Assembly (NCBI GenBank): GCA_026995985.1
Contig: JALWNF010000245.1
Coordinates: 1 to 9,524, forward strand
DNA length: 9,524 nt
Direction of reading: 5' to 3'
Source of the DNA: Campylobacteraceae bacterium
Lineage (GTDB): Bacteria > Campylobacterota > Campylobacteria > Campylobacterales > Sulfurovaceae
Part shown: positions 5,609 through 9,524 of the stretch, one piece after another
Numbering within the stretch: the stretch's first letter is position 1
Layout of the letters: each line of letters starts with the position of its first letter
Position numbers and translations under genes: made by a program
Notes under the pieces: generated by a model
Seen by the model: the letters and a program-made list of their open reading frames with translations, nothing else
What the model was told of the DNA's origin: nothing
Database searches by the model: none

Positions 5609-8131
5609 TTGAGGAGATTACTGAGTTTACGAAATATACTATATATTATTACTTTTATTGTTGCACTATTGTTTCTCTCTATTGTTGCTTATAAGCTATA
5701 TAACTCATATCAAAAGTATCAAAATATCAAAGAGAAAAATCAAGCCTACTACTACTTTAATGATTTAAATAGACTTTTACAAAATATTGAAGATGAACGA
5801 CTTCTCTCATCTATATATTTAAGTACACAATTGAGTTATGATGAACTTCAAGAGAAGAGAGCACAAGTAGATAGGCTATTAGAAGATAGTAAGCTATCTT
5901 TTAATGAAGTAATTTCAAAAGTTCGAAGTAGAGTTGATAATCATAAGATTGATAATAAAGAGATGATATATGATATTTATGAGAAACAGATTATTGAACC
6001 AATTTTTACAAAGATGCAAGAGAATGCTTTTTCAAAAATAGAACAAAACATTTTACTCTTAGCAAAGTTGCATAATAGTTTAGCATTAGAAGATAGCTTT
6101 TTAGCCTATATGCTTTTAAAATCTAAATCGATGCAGAGTAGTGATTTAAAATTTTGGGATAATATTGGAGCAAATAGAGTTAAACCACCCTTTATGCATA
6201 GTAAAATATTTAGCTCTAAGTCTATAGATAAAATGTATACTCAGATTTTCTTAGACTCAAAGAGTGGAAACTATAGTATTGGTTTTGATAAATGGAACTA
6301 TCTTACTATACAAAAGCTAAAAAGGATAAATCAGCTAGAGAATACTTTTAAAGGTTATGAGGTAAAAAATTTAAATAAAGAGATATCGGAAGTTGAGTAT
6401 GATATAAAAAAGTATTTTGTATTACTCCTTCTGCTTGTTTTCCTATTTTTATTTGTTTTCCTATTAATATACTTTATTTTTAAGATGAAAAAAGATGCAT
6501 ATTATCTTAAAAATACACTTAAAAATATTGAAGTAGATATAGATATTGAAAAGAGGAGAGAGCTAGAGTATTTACTAAAAAGAAATGATAAAATTGAAAT
6601 ATATAAGTTTCTTGCCAATGCTATTAAAGAGCCAAATCGTGCTAAAGACCTCTTTTTAGCAAATATGTCACATGAGATACGAACTCCTCTTAATGGAATT
6701 GTAGGGTTTACAAAAGAGTTACGCCAGACACCTCTAAATAGTGACCAAGAGGAGATGCTCTCTATTATTGAGGAGAGCTCTAATCAGTTGATTCATATTG
6801 TTAATGACATTTTAGATTTTTCTAAAATTAAAGCTGGAAAAGTTGAGTTAGAGTATATATCTTTTGACCCAATTAGTACTTTTGAATCCTCTGTTGATAC
6901 CTTTATTGCTAAGGCACGAGAGAAAAAGATTGAGTTGAAAGTTAATATTGACCCTGATATTCCTAGAGAGCTTATAGGTGACCCTACAAAATTGTCTCAA
7001 ATTTTAAGCAATCTAATCTCTAATGCTATCAAATTTACAGAAGAGAAGGGGCTTGTTGTAATCTCAATGCTAAAGGTAATGGAGAGCAATGAGAGTGTAC
7101 AACTAAAGTTTATAGTAAAAGATTCAGGCATAGGAGTTAGTAGAGAAGAGCAGAAGAGAATTTTTGATGCTTTTTCACAAGCTGATGTAAGTACAAATAG
7201 AAAATATGGTGGTACAGGGTTAGGTCTTAGTATCTCTAGGCAGTTTATTCAATATATGGGTGGAGAGTTAGAGATGCAAAGTGAAGTAGGAGAGGGAACT
7301 TCGTTCTATTTCTCCTTAAATTTAGAAAAGGGCACCTCCTCTACTAGATACAATAGATTGAATCTCTCCTCTTATATGGTGGGGTATGTTCCTCCTATAA
7401 CTCCTCAATGTATTGATAAATATTTAAAGAACTATGTTGAGTTTTATGGTGCAAAATTTAAGAGCTATAATAGATATGAGATACTCAATTTAGAAAAGGG
7501 TGAGTTACCTGATTTGCTATTTATGGATTATAAGTGTTTTAAGAGTAAGCAACAACTAGAGGTCTTTTTAAATTTACCTCTACAAACTATTTTGATTGTT
7601 GCTGACAATAGAGAAGATGAGCTAATTGAGGTAAGAGATAAGATAGACTATATTCTACATAAACCTGTCAATTTTACACGAACACTAAAAGCTCTAGAGA
7701 GTATAAAATGTCCAAACAGAGATAGTCATTTAGTACAAGAGCATAAAGGAATTAGATTTGTCAATAAAAGAGCATTAGTTGCAGAGGACAATAAGATAAA
7801 TCAAAAACTTATGAAGAGTATTTTAGAACGTTATGGATTTGAGATAGAAATAGTAGAGAATGGTAAAGAGGCTATAGAATCATATAAAAATAGTAGTTTT
7901 GATATTATATTTATGGATATACAGATGCCTACTATGGGAGGAGAGGAGGCGACCAAGAGGATTTTAGCCCTAGAGAGAGAGAGCTTAAGAGAGCATACTC
8001 CAATTATTGCTTTAACAGCAAATGCTCTTGAAGGAGATAAAGAGAAGTATTTAGGATTTGGTATGGACGGATACCTCTCAAAACCAATAAATATGGAGAG
8101 CTTAGAGGAGATTTTAGTAGCTTCTATTTAA
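5609..8131 (+). CDS. Hybrid sensor histidine kinase with NIT-like periplasmic domain
   Basis: Inner-membrane sensor kinase of 840 residues. Membrane segments at about 9-28 and 269-292 enclose a 240-residue periplasmic helical domain. Its LLQNIEDERLLSSIYLS (56-72), the KRAQVD helix after it, the LAKLHNSLALEDSFLAYMLL stretch (151-170) and FDKWN (226-230) follow the layout of the NIT nitrate/nitrite-sensing domain (xLQxER... then LxxAxxERxLL). Inside are a linker, the HisKA domain with phospho-acceptor H355 (SHEIRTPLN), and HATPase_c with N-box N468-N472, DSGIG (505-509) and GGTGLGL (534-540). A degenerate receiver (about 588-698) lacks the acidic pair but keeps D640 and K685. A complete receiver follows (720-840) with E726/D727, phospho-acceptor D770, T803 and K825. 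There is no HPt or DNA-binding domain, so an external partner is needed. Starts with TTG, 16 bases after protein B. Kinase identity is certain; the NIT assignment is moderate. Confidence 0.9.
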   Translation: MRRLLSLRNILYIITFIVALLFLSIVAYKLYNSYQKYQNIKEKNQAYYYFNDLNRLLQNIEDERLLSSIYLSTQLSYDELQEKRAQVDRLLEDSKLSFNEVISKVRSRVDNHKIDNKEMIYDIYEKQIIEPIFTKMQENAFSKIEQNILLLAKLHNSLALEDSFLAYMLLKSKSMQSSDLKFWDNIGANRVKPPFMHSKIFSSKSIDKMYTQIFLDSKSGNYSIGFDKWNYLTIQKLKRINQLENTFKGYEVKNLNKEISEVEYDIKKYFVLLLLLVFLFLFVFLLIYFIFKMKKDAYYLKNTLKNIEVDIDIEKRRELEYLLKRNDKIEIYKFLANAIKEPNRAKDLFLANMSHEIRTPLNGIVGFTKELRQTPLNSDQEEMLSIIEESSNQLIHIVNDILDFSKIKAGKVELEYISFDPISTFESSVDTFIAKAREKKIELKVNIDPDIPRELIGDPTKLSQILSNLISNAIKFTEEKGLVVISMLKVMESNESVQLKFIVKDSGIGVSREEQKRIFDAFSQADVSTNRKYGGTGLGLSISRQFIQYMGGELEMQSEVGEGTSFYFSLNLEKGTSSTRYNRLNLSSYMVGYVPPITPQCIDKYLKNYVEFYGAKFKSYNRYEILNLEKGELPDLLFMDYKCFKSKQQLEVFLNLPLQTILIVADNREDELIEVRDKIDYILHKPVNFTRTLKALESIKCPNRDSHLVQEHKGIRFVNKRALVAEDNKINQKLMKSILERYGFEIEIVENGKEAIESYKNSSFDIIFMDIQMPTMGGEEATKRILALERESLREHTPIIALTANALEGDKEKYLGFGMDGYLSKPINMESLEEILVASI

Positions 8132-8819
8132 TAGCAGGAATCTCTAAAATAATCTCTTGTTTATTAAAATGTATATTGATATGATTTTTATGTGCTAAGA
8201 GCTCAATCTCTCTATCTTTACTTTCATCTCTATTGTTACTTTTAACTCTTATAACAATAATTGAGTAGCGTTTATCTTTTAGTACAACTCGTTCACCTAG
8301 TTTAATTTTAATAAAAATCTCCAATCTATTACTATCTTCAAATTGTGTAAAGATATTTCGTAAAAGTAGAGAGAAGTTATTTTGATGAATTTGAAACTTA
8401 GGTATATCGTAATCGGTTAGGAGTTTAATTTTACCTTGGTATCTTATATTAAAGAGTTCAATATTGGCTTGTAGAAGAACATTTATATCTGTCAATGTAT
8501 ATCCATCTAAGAGGCTATTGTCATCTATCTTTGCCATTGGTTTATTGTAAAGATAAATACCTATGTACTCTTCATTGTCATAGAGTACATTAATGCCATA
8601 GAACTCAAAAGAGTTAAATGAGAGGTGAAGTGCAGTCTTTTGTGAACCAAAAGTTTTAGGAGCATGAGCAAGTGCAATCTCAAAAATCTCTTTAGGTTGG
8701 CAAGAACCCATAAGGAGTTCAGCAGATGTATTAAGGTACTTTATTTTACCTTGGTTATTGAACAAAATAAATGGGTTAGAGTCGTTTTCTATAAAAAACT
8801 TAAAATTAATCGAGTCCAT
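8124..8819 (-). CDS. NtrB-like PAS protein with degenerate HATPase, no phospho-histidine
   Basis: Cytosolic protein of 231 residues without signal peptide or membrane segment. Residues 1-95 form a PAS fold (NPFILFNNQGKIKYLNTSAELLMG, ending in YIGIYLYN). Residues 107-230 resemble a histidine-kinase ATPase domain: LTDINVLLQANIELF (109-123), KIKLLTDYDIP (130-140), an N-box-like helix NNFSLLLRNIFTQFED (147-162) and the closing strand pattern HFNKQEIILEIP (217-228). The dimerisation helix with its histidine is missing, the N-box asparagine pattern NxxxNA is reduced to NIFTQ, and the DxGxG and GxGxG boxes are not recognisable. It therefore should not autophosphorylate. The order PAS then HATPase, directly behind an NtrC-like gene, suggests a reduced NtrB. 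The ATG overlaps the upstream gene by 14 bases with no strong ribosome site, so translation is probably coupled. Its 3' end overlaps the kinase gene by 8 bases, tail to tail. Confidence 0.6.
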   Translation of the reverse strand: MDSINFKFFIENDSNPFILFNNQGKIKYLNTSAELLMGSCQPKEIFEIALAHAPKTFGSQKTALHLSFNSFEFYGINVLYDNEEYIGIYLYNKPMAKIDDNSLLDGYTLTDINVLLQANIELFNIRYQGKIKLLTDYDIPKFQIHQNNFSLLLRNIFTQFEDSNRLEIFIKIKLGERVVLKDKRYSIIVIRVKSNNRDESKDREIELLAHKNHINIHFNKQEIILEIPAIK

Positions 8820-9524
8820 GTTCTTGTATCTTTTTTCGTAAAGTATTTCTATTTAGTCCAAGTACAGCAGATAGCTTTAGTTGAGATTTAAACTTTTTTA
8901 GTCCAGCAATAAGTAGAGGTACTTCATATAGTGAAAGATTTTCTCTATAGGCATTGTTCCCCTCAATATGTTCATAGAGATACTCTTCAAGTATATTTTT
9001 TATCTCTTCACGAGTAATAGTTTTATGAATTAGTTGCTTATATAGAGAGGCTCTAAGTGATTTTATGTTTTTGCTTAAATCAAGTTGTGTTGTATCTAAC
9101 TCAATATGAGACTCAATCATTAACTCTTTTTCTATTTGCTTTTGAAAAAATTCTATTAGAAGCTCTAAATCTTCTCTCTCACTTAAATTTGGCATTCTGT
9201 AGATAAATGCAAACTTCTTTTCTATTTTCTCTGTATTGTCAATACGGTTAGCAATAGCAATAATACGTTTGTTTTCAAAGTTTAACTGCTCAAAGTTAAG
9301 TAGTTTCTCAAAGTTATATATAATAAGCTCACTACTATTTTTTAGTGCAATCTCTAACTCTTCATAATTATGAGCATCAATATATATAGAGTTAGGGAAA
9401 AGACTTTTAATAAGAGTTTTTTTCCCTATATGCTCTTCACCAACTATTAGAGATGATACAAAAAGAGATTTTGTAAGAGTCAATCCTTTGACAATATTAT
9501 CTATTTGAGGCGAATTGCTTAAAA
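8806..9524 (-). CDS. Degenerate NtrC-like AAA+ / Fis-type HTH protein (partial at window edge)
   Basis: The frame stays open to the right edge, so the 5' end is missing. Residues are numbered from the TTG at 9481-9483, which is probably not the start because SNSPQIDNIVKG lies in frame before it and matches the beginning of a sigma-54 activator AAA+ domain (SPxMxxVxxxI). After it come a Walker-A-like GEEHIGKKT (15-23), a Walker-B-like SELIIYNFEKL (51-61) without DE, a sensor-I-like RIIAIANR (73-80) and PNLSEREDLELL (98-109), like the LRER motif. A C-terminal Fis-type helix-turn-helix covers 185-225 (EVPLLIAGLKKF, LGLNRNTLRKKI). The distance from Walker A to the LRER-like motif is about 85 residues, far below the usual 150. 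No GAFTGA loop is present, so sigma-54 activation is unlikely. DNA binding through the HTH remains likely. It overlaps the PAS gene by 14 bases and probably shares its job. Confidence 0.7.
   Translation of the reverse strand, partial: LSNSPQIDNIVKGLTLTKSLFVSSLIVGEEHIGKKTLIKSLFPNSIYIDAHNYEELEIALKNSSELIIYNFEKLLNFEQLNFENKRIIAIANRIDNTEKIEKKFAFIYRMPNLSEREDLELLIEFFQKQIEKELMIESHIELDTTQLDLSKNIKSLRASLYKQLIHKTITREEIKNILEEYLYEHIEGNNAYRENLSLYEVPLLIAGLKKFKSQLKLSAVLGLNRNTLRKKIQEHGLD

Noticed and set aside
8664..8891. Plus-strand open frame of 75 codons
   Set aside because: It lies entirely antisense to the PAS and NtrC-like genes, has no ribosome binding site and encodes no recognisable pattern; it is a shadow of the minus-strand genes.
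9481..9483. TTG as the start codon of the NtrC-like gene
   Set aside because: AAAGGA directly abuts this TTG, too close for a ribosome site, and the frame continues upstream with AAA+-type sequence to the window edge. The gene is treated as partial.

Overview
The window looks like chromosomal DNA from an AT-rich member of the Campylobacterota (Sulfurimonas/Sulfurovum-like). The evidence is the overall base composition, an ssrA tag of the Campylobacterota type (ANNTDYRPALAVA), an outer-membrane porin of the kind seen in these sulfur oxidisers, and the style of the signal-transduction genes. The genus assignment is inference.

Layout from left to right. Bases 1-56 may hold the 3' end of an upstream gene. 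Bases 59-502 carry a near-perfect sigma-70 promoter and a complete one-piece tmRNA gene (ssrA). A probable bidirectional terminator (about 639-678) separates ssrA from an oppositely oriented amtB-glnK pair (2378 down to 689), which encodes an ammonium channel and its PII regulator. A divergent intergenic region (2379-2614) leads rightwards into a monocistronic outer-membrane porin gene (2615-3784). A 285-base gap with a hairpin, a promoter and a structured leader precedes a tight three-gene operon (4070-8131). It encodes two secreted paralogous proteins with PilJ/NarX P-box-like helices, followed by an 840-residue hybrid histidine kinase whose periplasmic region resembles a NIT (nitrate/nitrite-sensing) domain. 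Converging on it from the right edge, with an 8-base tail-to-tail overlap, are two minus-strand genes that overlap each other by 14 bases. One is a trimmed, NtrC-like AAA+/Fis-HTH protein cut by the window edge. The other is a PAS plus degenerate HATPase protein that looks like an NtrB without its histidine.

How the genes may work together. AmtB and GlnK form the standard ammonium uptake and sensing unit. The 4070-8131 operon is the most interesting part. The proposed reading is a distributed periplasmic sensor: two exported P-box-type proteins that could bind nitrate/nitrite or a related ligand and pass the signal to the NIT-domain kinase, which relays phosphate to its own C-terminal receiver. 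The kinase has no DNA-binding domain, so an HPt protein or separate regulator must lie elsewhere. The minus-strand pair appears to be a reduced NtrB/NtrC-type pair that has lost the conserved residues for autophosphorylation and sigma-54 contact. Ligand identities and any link between the two sets are inference from domain resemblance and proximity.

No insertion sequence, CRISPR array, tRNA or rRNA was seen. No gene-free stretch exceeds 300 bases; the gaps at 503-688, 2379-2614 and 3785-4069 are described in their own entries.
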